Source: Petunia secreta (Eukaryota > Streptophyta > Magnoliopsida > Solanales > Solanaceae). From it: DNA of 64,000 nt. The translations under genes and the position numbers were made by a program. Numbering within the stretch: the first letter of the stretch is position 1; every line of letters begins with the position of its first letter. Below, in pieces: positions 23,592-34,927 of this stretch. The stretch covers positions 13,472,001-13,536,000 of the forward strand of contig JARKIP010000053.1 in NCBI GenBank assembly GCA_029990175.1, given 5' to 3'. The notes under the pieces were generated by a model that ran no database searches, was not told the origin of the DNA, and worked only from the letters and a program-made list of their open reading frames with translations.

Positions 23592-24145
23592 TGTATTGGG
23601 TAAAAATCGACCCGCGATGATTCGCCTCGGTCATACAAATCTGATAACGACCAAACACGTATCAACAAGACAAGCGCCGAAGCGATTGAGTAAATCGCCG
23701 AGGCCATGGCGCCGAGGTCACTACCGAAGGTGAGCCGCAAGCTGAGCTTCGGTAACAGCCACCTCGGTTAAACAGCAGGGCATCACCACCGAGGCTATTT
23801 AACCGCGCCTCGGTGAATCGCCCCGGTTCAAGCGGCTCTGCAGCCCACTACTTCAGCCCACTAACTCCTCCATTAATGCCAAGAACGTGGGTCAAAGCAT
23901 GACTGATAGTGGAGAACGTGGGCAAGGCCCCTAGGCCTATAAATAACGCTTCATTTTATATGATAGGGATCCAGAAATTGGTACTGAAACTCTACCCAAA
24001 TTTGTACTCACAATCATATATTGAAATACCGTTATTTTTCCGCATTTACATCTTTTTTGTGTGTTTATTCAACTTTGATACGAAGAATTGCTTATATTCG
24101 AATCCAAATTCGATTTGTAATCCTAAACTGATTTAGGCCCATACA
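23592..24145 (+). repeat. Element 1 3' LTR
   Basis: Pairs with 13638-14170. It has about 20 extra bases near 23701-23745 and scattered substitutions. It is followed by the target duplication GAATG. Confidence 0.95.
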
Positions 24146-24150
24146 GAATG

Positions 24151-24394
24151 TATGTAGATAATAATTGCGAGTTGATGGCATATTGGATCCCCATTAATTA
24201 TTGATTAAACGACTTGATAATAAAAGAAATACTTTGACAATGATTTCAACAAATAATGAACTACCTTGATGTTTTTACTAAACTACTTCAATATGGACAT
24301 GAGTTTAGTTATTACGCTATATATTGCGTAATTTGCTACTAAGAAATTATGAACTTTTAAGATTGTTTTTGTATTGGTATAATTTGCTCCGGAC
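24151..24394. other. Host spacer between two retrotransposons
   Basis: About 245 bases of AT-rich sequence separating the target duplications of element 1 and the copia element, showing that they inserted side by side and not into each other. Confidence 0.7.
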
Positions 24395-24399
24395 ACATC

Positions 24400-24725
24400 T
24401 GTTGAACTTAAGATTTTGACTTATGACAAATAAGAATAATCAGTTGCTAATGCGCGTATATTTTGCAGGATTCTCTTTCAGTCAACTAAGGAAAGGTTTG
24501 CCTAGGTTGTCCGTTACAGCTGGTTGTGATTGGTATCCCCTTAATCTAGGGATTGACTCTTTAAAGGCTGCACCGTATTCTTGGAAGGTATTTATACCTC
24601 CCCAAGAATCAAATCTCTTGGGTCCAATCTCTCAGAATCTCCGCTCCAAATATAACCTCCATGATCTGCGCCCTCACTGATTTGCTTGACCTGTCTGCCT
24701 CTCATCCAGCCCTATATATTCCAGA
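24400..24725 (+). repeat. Copia element 5' LTR, truncated
   Basis: Begins TGTTGAACTTAAGATTTTGA and matches 28496-28821 except for two substitutions. Homology stops at TATATATTCCAGA, where the pol sequence starts. Confidence 0.93.
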
Positions 24726-26394
24726 TGAATCATGGGTTCCAAATGAATGGAAGAGTGATCCTGAATACCCTCAGAAATACATCATTGGTGATCCAAGGGA
24801 AGGTATGAAAACCAGAAGAGCCCATAGTTCTAACATTGCTTTTATCTCGCAGATTGAACCCAAAAGAATTGACGAAGCTTTACAAGATGAATCATGGGTT
24901 CAAGCAATGAAAGAAGAACTTGATCAGTTTGATAAAAATGAGGTTTGGAAGTTGGTTCCAAGACCCAAAATGAAGTCTATTATTGGGTCAAAATGGGTTT
25001 TTCGAAACAAACTGAACGAAGAAGGTAAGGTGGTAAGAAACAAGGCTTGTCTAGTTGCTCAAGGCTACTCTCAAACAGAGGGAGTCGACTATGATGAGAC
25101 ATTTGCCCCTGTAGCTAGACTTGAATCCATTCGTATGTTGCTTGCTTTTGCCTCTTTTAAACAATTTAAACTCTTTCAAATGGATGTGAAAAGTGCATTT
25201 CTAAATGGATTTATAAAAGAAGAAGTATATGTAAAACAACCCCCTGGTTTTGAAAATAAAAATTTTCCTCACCATGTTTTCAAACTCTCTAAAGCTCTTT
25301 ATGGTCTCAAACAAGCTCCGAGGGCTTAGTATGAAAGGTTAAGCTCCTTCTTATTAAGCCACGGATTCTCTAGAGGCAAAAGTGACAAAACTCTATTTAT
25401 TCAAAAGACCTCTAATGATATTCTGCTCATTCAAGTATATGTTGATGACATAATTTTTGGAAGTACTAATGCCAAATTATGCAAGAAATTTGAGATCCTA
25501 ATGCAGGGAGAATTCGAGATGAGTATGATGGGGGAGTTGACTTACTTCCTAGGACTCCAAATCAAACAACATCAAAAAGGTATTTTTGTCAACCAATCCA
25601 AGTACACAAAAGAATTACTCACTCGCTTTGGCATGGCAGACGCCAACATAGCCAAAACTCCCATGAGTCCTGCCACTCATATGGTAAGAGATGAAAAAGG
25701 TACTAGTGTAAATTCCACTGTCTACCGAGATATGATTGGCTCTCTTCTCTACTTAACCGCTAGTCGACCGGACATCATGTTTGTTGTATGCAAATGTGCC
25801 AGATTCCAGTCAGCTCCTAAAGTTTCTCATCTAACTGCAGTAAAAAGAATTATACGATATCTTGCTGGAACTATTTCCTATGGTCTGTGGTATCCCTTTA
25901 CAGAACACTTTGATCTCATTGGTTTCTCAGATGCTGACTACGCAGGTGACAGGGTTGATCGAAAAAGCACCAGTGGAGCAAGCTTCTTTTTAGGAAAATC
26001 TCTTGTTTCTTGGCATAGCAAAAAACAAGATTGCACTGCTCTATCTACTGCCGAATCAGAATATGTTGCTCTAGGACATTGTTGCACTCAACTTCTCTGG
26101 ATGAATACTCAACTATCTGATTATAACTTATTCTTTAAACCTATCTCTATTTTATGTGATAATACTAGTGCCATTGAGTTATCCTACAATCCTGTAGATC
26201 ATCCTAGAACTAAGCATATTAATGTTCGTTATCATTTTATCTGTGATCATGTTCAATTTGGTGACATTGATATTGCATTTGTTAGTACTGATTTTCAATT
26301 GGCAGATATTTTTACTAAACCCTTGCTTGAAGAACGTTTCTGCACTCTAAGAGACTTACCTGGCATCATTTCAGATCCCTACTCAAAAGCATAA
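24726..26394 (+). pseudogene. Copia reverse transcriptase and RNase H
   Basis: In-frame copia pol tail with ALQDESWVQAMKEELDQFDK, KWVFRNKLNEEGKVVRNKA, FQMDVKSAFLNGF and YGLKQAPRA. A single TAG at 25327-25329 follows, where tryptophan is usual. The same frame continues with the catalytic VYVDDIIFGSTN, then MSMMGELTYFLGLQIKQ, SLLYLTASRPDIMF and the RNase H segment GFSDADYAGDRVDRKSTSG with STAESEYVALGHCC. It stops at 26392-26394. Integrase and everything N-terminal are deleted. One nonsense codon is the only lesion, in keeping with a recent insertion. The GELTYFLGLQ style fits the SIRE/Maximus lineage. Confidence 0.9.
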
Positions 26395-26748
26395 TTTTTC
26401 TTGCATGCATTCTATTAAAAAATATATATTTTTACATAATTTCTTTTGTTTTGTCGCATGCATCTGTTTATTTACCTTTTAACCGCCTGCTTAGTAATTA
26501 TTGTTTGTCATTATTACAGCCGTCGGTTTTCCTTTCCAAGACTCTCAGTAGTCACGTCGGTCTATCTCCCTGACGCTGCAGTACCTTTCCCATCACTATT
26601 CCCTTCTCTCACGCCTTTTCATATCTCACTCACACCTTCCACCTTCCCTGAATCTCTCTCTCTCTCCTCCACTACTTAAAAAGCTCTTCTCCCTAAAAAT
26701 CTTCCCTCACCAAATTAATCAAAATCCCTACTCTCCGTCTCTTCTCCC

Positions 26749-28128
26749 ATGGCGAAAAAATCTACTATATCTGCCCGTCGTAGCCAACGCGCCAAGACCA
26801 AACCTCAAAATCCCTCCATCCCAGTTCACATTGATTCTGACCATTCTGAGAATACTACTTCTGTTTTTCCTACTCCCTCTCGGAATACAAAACTTGGTAA
26901 AAGGCCCATGCACAGTGATTTTGATGATACAGAGGGTGTTAAAAGGGCTAAAAAGGAGTACTCTCTTGCTGATCTTGATGAAACCCTAGACTTTTGGGAT
27001 TCTTCAGCTTATGAACGGTTGGAAACCCTAAAGGAAAAGCCCCTCGCCCATGGCCGCATTGTAGATTTGGATCTTCTGGAATCTCTCAACTGTGATATCA
27101 AACATTTTTTTGCTGACCAAGAATGGACAAATTTCTTCTCTTCTGATCCTACTGATGTCCCTGAAGACCTGGTAAGATTATTTTACGCAAATCTTCGCCC
27201 CTGTCCTAGTAATGGCGTTGAAACTATGGTCCTAAATACTAGAATTGTTATTACCAACAAGATCCTCTGCCGAATTTTGGGCTGTAAGTTCTCTGGCTAC
27301 TCCGTTTTCTTCAAAAACTCTTGGCCGTCTAATTTTGAAGTTACTTTTGAACAAGCAAAAGCATGCCTTTGTGAAAAGTCTGATGATATTCCTGATGGTC
27401 ACTTAGGTCCTCTAGACTTGCCTTTTTCTGTGCGTGTTCTTGCTCATATTGTTGGTACTACTCTATTGCCCTGTACTGGCTCCCTTAGCTCTCTCTCTCA
27501 GCGTGACACTCTAATAGTTTACTGTCTCTTAACGAACAAAAAATTGGATCTTGGTGCTTGGATAATTGAGTATATGCTAGAAAGTATTGCTGAGTGTGCT
27601 TCCCTGCCTTATGGACTCCTGATTTCTAGAATTTTACATTTTTATCGTGTTGATATTTCTGCTTGAAAATCTGTGTCTGTGAGTGCTTGCTACAACTCTC
27701 GTGCTTTTGCTTCCATGGGCTATGTCCATATTGATGAGAAATGGGTAAGAAAGGAAGCTAAGGCTGTCAAAACCCCTGGTGATCAAGCTGGTCCTTCCCG
27801 TCCAACTAGTCCCTCGTTGCCGCCTCACAACTCTGCAGATGATGTCAAAGACATCATTGATCTCCTCCTCAGTCTTCACCTCAAAGAAGACAAAGCAGCC
27901 GAAGAGGTGAACGAAGTCAAGATGGATGTTGGAAAATTCAGTCTCAAACTGGATACTGCTGTGACGAGTTCTGATGCTGCTGTTCGTAGGCTTCATGCCC
28001 GCCTAGATGCCATCTCCACAGATATTCAGGGACGAATTGACACTGTCTCAGCTGATGTTCAGACCAAACTTGACAGAATGACAGATAACGTTGTGAACAC
28101 TCTCACCTACTTTCTTGCACCTCGCTAG
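26749..28128 (+). pseudogene. Extra ORF downstream of copia pol (env-position gene)
   Basis: A 460-codon frame, interrupted only by a TGA at 27664-27666, in the position where SIRE-type elements carry an 'env-like' ORF. The N-terminus is basic and Ser/Thr-rich (MAKKSTISARRSQRAKTK). The middle (residues about 80-305) is globular with FYANLRPCPSNGVETMVLNT, RILGCKFSGYSVFFKNSWP and SQRDTLIVYCLLTNKKLDLG, resembling the Pfam 'putative plant transposon protein' family. After the stop comes a Pro/Ser linker and a C-terminal helix with repeated DAISTDIQGRIDTVSADVQ heptads. I see no signal peptide or clear membrane segment, which argues against a true envelope. Function unknown. Confidence 0.7.
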
Positions 28129-28235
28129 ACTATGCTTTTATTTTGGGTCTGTAAATATGAATCTTTGTTTTGCTACTCCTGCCTCCCCTCTGTTTTTGCT
28201 GATGCCAAAGGGGGAGAAGACAATGCCTGCTCAGG

Positions 28236-28409
28236 TTCTAGTCGACTATGATAACAGTCTTTTAGCTAGGGGGAGTTCCCCTGCAATACATATGCTACTT
28301 GTGCTTTCTTTGCAGGAAATCAGTCTAGTCGACTATACTAACAGTCTTTTAGCTAGGGGGAGTTCCCCTACAATACATATGCTACTTGTGCTTTCCTTGC
28401 AGGAAATCA
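28236..28409 (+). repeat. Two-copy tandem repeat, 87 bp, in copia 3' region
   Basis: Copies starting TAGTCGACTAT at about 28239 and 28326 each contain TTTTAGCTAGGGGGAGTTCC and TTTGCAGGAAATCAG-like ends. They differ at a few positions. The GGGGGAG word mimics the real polypurine tract. Confidence 0.85.
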
Positions 28410-28483
28410 GTTAACTATGCTCCATCTCAAAACACTCAGGGGGAGTCGACTTAAAACATGCAACAACTATTTGTCATCATCAA

Positions 28484-28495
28484 AAAGGGGGAGAT
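28484..28495 (+). other. Copia polypurine tract
   Basis: AAAGGGGGAGAT immediately precedes the 3' LTR start (TGTTGAAC), the usual plus-strand primer site of this lineage. Confidence 0.8.
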
Positions 28496-29305
28496 TGTTG
28501 AACTTAAGATTTTGACTTATGACAAATAAGAATAATCAGTTGCTAATGCGCGTATATTTTGCAGGATTCTCTTTCAGTCAACTAAGGAAAGGTTTGCCTA
28601 GGTTGTCCGTTACAGCTGGTTGTGATTGGTATCCCCTTAATCTAGGGATTGACTCTTTAAAGGCTGCACCGTATTCTTGGAAGGTATTTATACCTCCCCA
28701 AGAATCAAATCTCTTGGGTCCAATCTCTCAGAATCTCCGCTTCAAATATAACCTCCATGATCTGCGCCCTCACTAATTTGCTTGACCTGTCTGCCTCTCA
28801 TCCAGCCCTATATATTCCAGAAGAATTGCAGACTATGGCTTACGCTTCTATTCTACTGTCTACTTTTCTCCATACTTTTACTTTGCAAAAATACTGTAAC
28901 AAGTTAGTAATCAGTGTTAGAAAAGAAAAGAAGGAGAGGTTCTTGTAGAGGTAATAGTAGTGTCGAAATAGAAGTTGGTTTGGTGAGCTATAAACCAAAC
29001 AATACGTTGGTGGTGATCGAGTGATAAAAACCATCTTGTCAAGACGTTTGTGGTGAACGACAAACCATTCATTGTACTCCGTGTTACTAAGAGCCTTATT
29101 AAGAGAGATACTCCCTTGTGACCCAAGAGGACTGGATTAGGAACCTTTTTGGTTCTGAACCAGTATAAAATCCTTTGTTCTTCTTCTTCCCTTATCTCTT
29201 ACTATCTGCTTAAGTTTACATACATACTGCTTAGTCGACTATAAATCTGTTTAAGTCAACTGTATTAAAAGAAAATTTCAATTCACCCCCCCTCTTGTAC
29301 TTTCA
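28496..29305 (+). repeat. Copia element 3' LTR, full length
   Basis: 810 bases from TGTTGAACTTAAG to CTTGTACTTTCA, followed by the ACATC duplication. The part after 28821 has no counterpart at the 5' side because of the deletion. Confidence 0.93.
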
Positions 29306-29546
29306 ACATCGAGTTTGTGTTTGGACATATGGCAAGTGCAGAAGAAGTAAGCTCACAATAATGTAGGCGGTGTCAGCTCGTTTGAAGACTCATCGACCAT
29401 GAACCACCCGAGAACTTAACACCGGATAACTTCCATTTGGACAGGCGTGTATTATGGTTCACCATCTGAAGAGTTTAGAACATGCGGATCAGCGTTATCC
29501 AAGCAGTAACTGATCTTGAAATATCAAGATCCACTTGTATCATGCC

Positions 29547-30520
29547 CGGTGTTCATGGATTGATACAGTTTGGTTTTTAGGTTATCAGTTAACTATAGTA
29601 ATTATGCAAAACCAATATCGTGCTGATAAGCTATCGGTTCTAAACAGTTTGGTAGTTAATGATTCGGTAACCGGTATTACTTGTACCACTGAAGTAATGA
29701 GTGAATTCTCGATGGTCACATTAGTGTACCGTTGTTGTATTAGAGGCTGCCAAGCAACCACCGAGACTAGTACATAATAATAAGAAATACAAGCTGATAC
29801 TATAACACAAAGATCTACTTACATTATCCACTTATACAAATCTTCAATGCCTAACGTCTCTGTTGATCACCATCATTGGCATTCTACCTAAACAAGAAGG
29901 TACAGTGCAATAGAAGCCAAAGAAAATACGGCAAGCAAATCTATTACACAACCCACTACACCAACAATAGATCTTGCATGCACAAATTTGGAATATTGTA
30001 TTAAAATTTAACCTATAAAGTAAAATTGTAGTAAAATAAAATTTAAAAAGGTTAACAAACAATATTTCTTCCGTTCCACTTTATGTGTCATAGTTTGACT
30101 TGGCATGAAGTTTAAGAAATAAAGAAAGATTTTTGAAACTTGTGGTCTAAAATAAGAGATAGATGTTTGTGCGGTTGTAAATCATTTTATTGATGGCAAA
30201 ACTGTAATTTTAAAGTTAAATTGTTACCAAATTTAGAATGATGTCATTCTTTTTGGAACTAATAAGAAAATATTGCTATATAAATTAAAACGGAGAAAGT
30301 AATAAATAAAATAAAATATATAAAAGTTATAAAAGTACCTTATCGGTCATTCATATGGGAATGGTAAAGATATATAGATATCGTTACCATACCAATATCT
30401 TATCTGTATTAGAAATCAATAGTATTACCGAATTGATATACCGTTATACTGATACTATTACGCTTATCGGTAGCGGTAGTGGTTCGGCTATCAGTACCGA
30501 TTCGATTTTGTACACCCCTA
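29547..30520. mobile_element. Non-autonomous hAT-like element
   Basis: The right end is ...TTTTGTACACCCCTA followed by ATCACGCC. The left flank reads ATCATGCC (29539-29546), one mismatch away, and is followed by CGGTGTTCATGG, an eroded version of the expected TAGGGGTGT start. An 8 bp duplication and a TAGGG terminus indicate hAT. The interior holds CGGTT/AACCG-type words at both edges and a nested MITE. No transposase. Confidence 0.5.
30065..30299. mobile_element. Stowaway-like MITE nested in the hAT-like element
   Basis: The left terminus TTTCTTCCGTTCCAC and the right terminus AAAACGGAGAAAG are inverted copies; both ends abut TA (30063-30064 and 30300-30301). 235 bp. Confidence 0.7.
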
Positions 30521-30539
30521 ATCACGCCTAATAGTCACT

Positions 30540-32520
30540 CTTACCTATTAAGAGACGCGCTAGAGATATTTTAGGATGTGGTTAGAATAGACTATCCTAT
30601 AAATAGCCTCACTCATTCACATGTAACAATATCAGTTATCTTTACTATGTTTAATTCATCTCTCACTGCTACGTTAATTGTTCTCTTTTTACTGCTTTCA
30701 TTGTTAAAGCACTTAAGCCTACTTTCAGCCTCTATTATAAGATTTTCATGACTCTTTCTTATTGGCTATTGTTATTATTCATTAATTTTGTCGCTTATAT
30801 TTTCTATTCAATACCTACGTAATATTATAATAAACAAGGGGTTATCAAACATTGAATTAACCACATTGCTTGTGACCTAATAAATATAAATTTTGTTGCT
30901 TAATTTAAGTCGATAGATTTTACGTTAAACAGTTTGGCATGCACTGTAAGACCCGAGTAATTGAACATTTTTGTGTTGATTTTGCTGTGTATAGTGGTTG
31001 GTCAAGACAGATGCCTCTCACTCACATCCTCTCTGGAACATAGACAATTCAATTCCTGAAGCGCTTGCAATGGCAGCCTGGTGAACAATCACTCAGTTGG
31101 TCCTTAAGAAGTTCGACAAATGAGTTTTCAGAAGGTTCCTTTGAATGAGATCCTAACAAGGGAAAAGAAATAACATGGCCTTCATGGGAAGTTACATTGA
31201 AAGAGTTCGTAAAATATCAAAATGACTTTAATAAGTAGCAAAAGATTTTCAATAAGCAAGTTACTAAGGCACCAGTTGTCTTGACTGAGAATATGCATGA
31301 TGGGTCTCCAACCCTACCGAGGATGGAGCAAGAGATACTCCAAACTCTGTGCTTGACAATTCTAGTATCTGAGGGCTTACCGTTGGAGTAGGAGTTAGAG
31401 GTTCAGGGATCGGTGGTGTATTGTAAGGTAATGGTAGCTTTGACTCGCAAAGTACGATTATGGAGTCAATTCTGAATCAACTTAAAAAGAGAAATGAGCT
31501 TATTAATCAGAGTCCATGGACTCCCCATGTAGTCAAAAGGAATTGATATGAAGAAGTATGCCCAGTAGCTGTGGAAGCCAATTGCGGCACCCATGCACAT
31601 GCACAAGAAGTTCAAGATGCTCAACTTGGCAAAGCATGATGGAACCACGGACCCCCGAAATCATGTTAAGCCTTACATAACCAGAACCAATAAAAATAAT
31701 TTTACAAGAGTATAAATAGGGCCAATCTTGGTTTAAGAAATTTAGGGAGCATTGATCAAAGCACACACCGGTTTGCATAATGTAGAGAAGTGGATGGAAG
31801 ATATTTTTGAGATTTAGCAAGGACCTACTGAATCACTTTATGAGTTCGTAGATAGGTCCCATAAAGAAAGTAAGATATTGCTCGTAGTTTTTGGGATATT
31901 GAGCTGCTCTGGCCTTTGCCAACAATTTGAATAAAAAGAGTTCAGAGAGAACTAGAAGACTGAAGAATAGACTCTGGGAGTTCCCCCCAAAAACATGGGA
32001 TGATATGCATCAAAGATATTGTACAAAGATCTAATTCGAAGAAGGCAAGTGGACTCGGTATGCCGGTCGCAATAGCTATCAGTCGGAGCCTTTGGAGAGA
32101 CGATCGAGCAATGAATGTAGAAACTCGAGAAGTTAGTATAAGCTTTTTTTTTTTTTATTCTTTCAGACAAGATCTGAATAGGAGGACATATATAGAGAGG
32201 CAGGGAAAGGAACCAGTGAGACAAGACGAGACATTCCTTGGTTAGCAAAGAACCGGATGTGCCAAAATTACGGAAGCATATGTGTAATGTTAACCTAACT
32301 GAGTTGGTGGCAACTTTGAGAAGCATGGGAGACATAGTCAAACGGTCAAAAGATATGAGAACGGATCTGAGTAAAAGGATTCAAGAGTTATGGTGTGAGT
32401 TCCATAGTGATTATAGTCACAACATCGAGGACTCTAAGCTTTGTAATACGAAGTAGCTCATTTTGTTATTATAGTTAAGGAATTAGTTGAAAGTGTGATC
32501 CTATCCCCAAAAGCTCAAAC
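30540..32520 (+). pseudogene. Degraded Ty3/gypsy LTR-gag relic
   Basis: A CTATAAATAG promoter box at 30597 and downstream leader-like sequence suggest an old LTR at about 30540-30950. From 31600, forward-strand reading in shifting frames gives gag words also seen in element 1: KHDGTTDPRNHVKPYI, LIKAHTGLHNVEKW, then (32283-32450) a segment with LVATLRSMGDIV and WCEFHSDYSHNIEDS, equivalent to element 1's zinc-knuckle-like region. Many stops occur. No pol and no 3' LTR were found. Confidence 0.6.
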
Positions 32521-32829
32521 ACAAGGACTGTCATGGCTGCAACTGGACTGGGCATGCAGAACTCATGGACCAAGGGGGTACATTGCCTCATTCTAGATGC
32601 GAAGGATCAACTAAACAAGGAGATGGTCGTCTGACAAATAATCGTCTCTGAAGCTTGTCTTGAGAGAAATTGTTATCTGTTAGTCGCTTGTATAACTTTA
32701 GCTTGAACGTTAAGTCTTGGATCGGTGGAGCTGGATAGAAACATCTCAGCAAGGTATGCCCGAATGTGTACAATTTTTTATCTCTATATCTTATAAGCTT
32801 TGCTTTTAACTAGTTTTGGAAGCAATTGA

Positions 32830-32898
<69 letters not shown>

Positions 32899-33047
32899 GT
32901 GCTTATAAGATGTGTAAATAAACAAATAAGTTCTTATAAACTGATATGATCCGAGAAATAAAGATTCAAACAAATTGAAGAATAAGTTCTTCAACCCTAA
33001 GAACACGACCAAACTTGAAAAACAAGTAATCAAACGACACAATCAAT
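32521..33047. other. Spacer with (AT)n microsatellite
   Basis: Unrecognised sequence holding an uninterrupted AT tract at 32834-32895 (about 31 repeats). Confidence 0.7.
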
Positions 33048-33055
33048 GACACAAA

Positions 33056-34124
33056 TAGGGGTGGGCATAAAATCCGAAAATCGAACAACCGAACCGAACC
33101 AAATTAATTTGGTTTTTCGGTTTCGGTAATTCAGTACTTAATTCGGTATAAAATTTTGGTATTTCGGTATTTCGATTCGGTGTTCGGTTTTGGAGTGCCA
33201 AATTTTGGAATACCGAAATTCCAAATTTTTTTTGTATATATATTTAAAATATACAATTCTTAATTCCTTAACCCAAACCCAATTGCCAAATACACAATTC
33301 TCCTTAGCCCAATTCCCAAATACTCATTTCTCCTTGGCCCAATCCCCATTTCACTATCAGTCTTTTGCCTCCTAGAGTACAATTGTAGACTACATAATGT
33401 AGAGAAGATATATGAACACAACTTCTTTTTTTCTTTGTTATAACTCATTATTAACATTGGCTTCTATACGTTGAGCTTGTCATTGCTCACTGTTTAGTTC
33501 CTTCTTATGAAATTTGCTAGAGCATCAGTACCTGGAACTTCATAAAGTACTTTACGTATTATAACGTCTAGATCTAAGTGTATCTTTAATACAAGCAGCA
33601 ACTTTGGAGGTCTAATGAATAAAGTTTTAATTTTATTGTCTCATGCATTAATGTTAAAACTTTGCTCCCAATGCTGTATTCCACTCGCGTCTTGATTTGT
33701 CTCAAAGTAAAAGTCAAAATTTATTCTTTAAACTTGCAGTTTGAACTAGAAATCCCTGTGTTGAAAGATTGCTCTTTCCTTGACTTTTCTAGAACATCTT
33801 ATAATATTAGTTTTACGAAAAAAAGTCCTTTTATAATGGTAGTAACTAATGAACAATCTGCTGGTACAGTTTTTTCAATGCAGGTTTAATTTTGTGAAAA
33901 TGCTATTGTTTTTTGTTGGATTGAAATGAATTGAATGATATAAAATTGAAACAAAAACCGAATTATGAAATCAAAACCGTATCGAAATAACCGAACCGAA
34001 TTACAAAAAATCGAACCGAATAAATTTTGGTTTGGTATTTGGTATCAACATTTAAGTACCGAAAACCAAAATTCCGAATTTAAAAAAATCGAATCCGAAC
34101 CGAAATTCCGAACGCCCGCCTCTA
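33056..34124. mobile_element. Non-autonomous hAT-like element, both ends intact
   Basis: Starts TAGGGGTGGGC and ends GCCCGCCTCTA, near-perfect 11 bp inverted termini. The 8 bp duplication GACACAAA is exact on both sides (33048-33055 and 34125-34132). Subterminal regions are crowded with CGAACCGAA and TTCGGTTTCGG words in opposite orientations. 1069 bp with no transposase frame, so it would be mobilised in trans. Confidence 0.82.
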
Positions 34125-34132
34125 GACACAAA

Positions 34133-34920
34133 GTAAGGATAAACTGGATAGTGGATAGATAGAAGAAAGAAAATACAGAATTCAAGTAATGATGCAACTA
34201 ATCAAGCTATGTCATCAATGCTTAACCCTATTAATTAGCAATCAAATATAAGAGTAATATTCAAGGAGGAAAAGATTTGAACTGATACAATGGATCTCTC
34301 ACACAAGAGAATCCAAGAGAGATCTAAGAAGAGGTAAATGGATTCCACACATACACACTCTCACAAGAATATACTCAACAATCATCAATCAACATATAAG
34401 GCTAATTACTCCTAATAACACTATATATAGAAATTCCTAAGTTTATTACAAAATTACTAAATAGCCCATAGGACCAAAGTAGTAAAACTGCATGAAACGT
34501 TCTATTCGCTAACGCGTCACTGGCCTCGCGATTGCGTCGGCCTGTCCCTGAGTCATAACCTGCGATTGCGCCACTCAACACGCCTTCGTGGAATTTCAGA
34601 CTATGGCTTCTACGCGTCCGTGACTGATGATAGCACAAACGTGAACTCTAAGTGAAGGCTTCTTCGCGGTCATGCTTGATTTCTTTGCTATCGTGATCGC
34701 GATGGCAATTGCATTTCCAGAATCCTGCAAGCTCCCATTTTGCTCTTTTGGCCACTCTTTTGAATTGAGCCTTGCTTTTCATGCCCTCTTAAATCATTCC
34801 AAGCTCTTGATATCGATCACAAACCCTCCAACGTCATTAGTACTTATCCGGTTTGTATCATAAACTAGTCATAATAGGATATGCCATCTCATTCCATTTT
34901 ACCTATGTCGTTATGCTTAT
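34133..34920. other. Intergenic, no gene recognised
   Basis: Contains a GC-rich patch with repeated CGCGATTGCGTC-like words (34505-34680) that looks foreign to its surroundings, but no terminal repeats or ORF I can identify. Confidence 0.5.
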
Positions 34921-34927
34921 AGATAGT

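Larger units (their letters stand above)
13638..24145 (+). mobile_element. Element 1: complete Ty3/gypsy (Tat-lineage) retrotransposon
   Basis: A 10.5 kb element bounded by TG...CA LTRs and by a perfect 5 bp duplication, GAATG, at 13633-13637 and 24146-24150. Order: LTR, primer-binding site, gag, protease, RT, RNase H, a second RNase H, integrase, an antisense spliced gene, polypurine tract, LTR. A second RNase H after the RT-linked one is characteristic of the Tat lineage. The coding region is GC-richer than its surroundings and full of CTCGG/CCGAGG words. Several stops and frameshifts make it non-autonomous today. The LTR pair is clearly similar but carries more than a dozen substitutions plus indels, so insertion is not very recent. 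Confidence 0.95.
24400..29305 (+). mobile_element. Ty1/copia (SIRE-like) retrotransposon with large internal deletion
   Basis: Bounded by a perfect ACATC duplication (24395-24399 and 29306-29310) and by TG...CA ends. The 5' LTR is present only as its first 326 bases and then runs straight into the RT region, so the rest of that LTR, the primer site, gag, protease and integrase are gone. RT-RNase H, an additional downstream ORF, a 2-copy tandem repeat, a purine tract and a full 3' LTR follow. The two LTR segments differ at only two positions in about 325, so the element is young despite the deletion. Confidence 0.93.
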
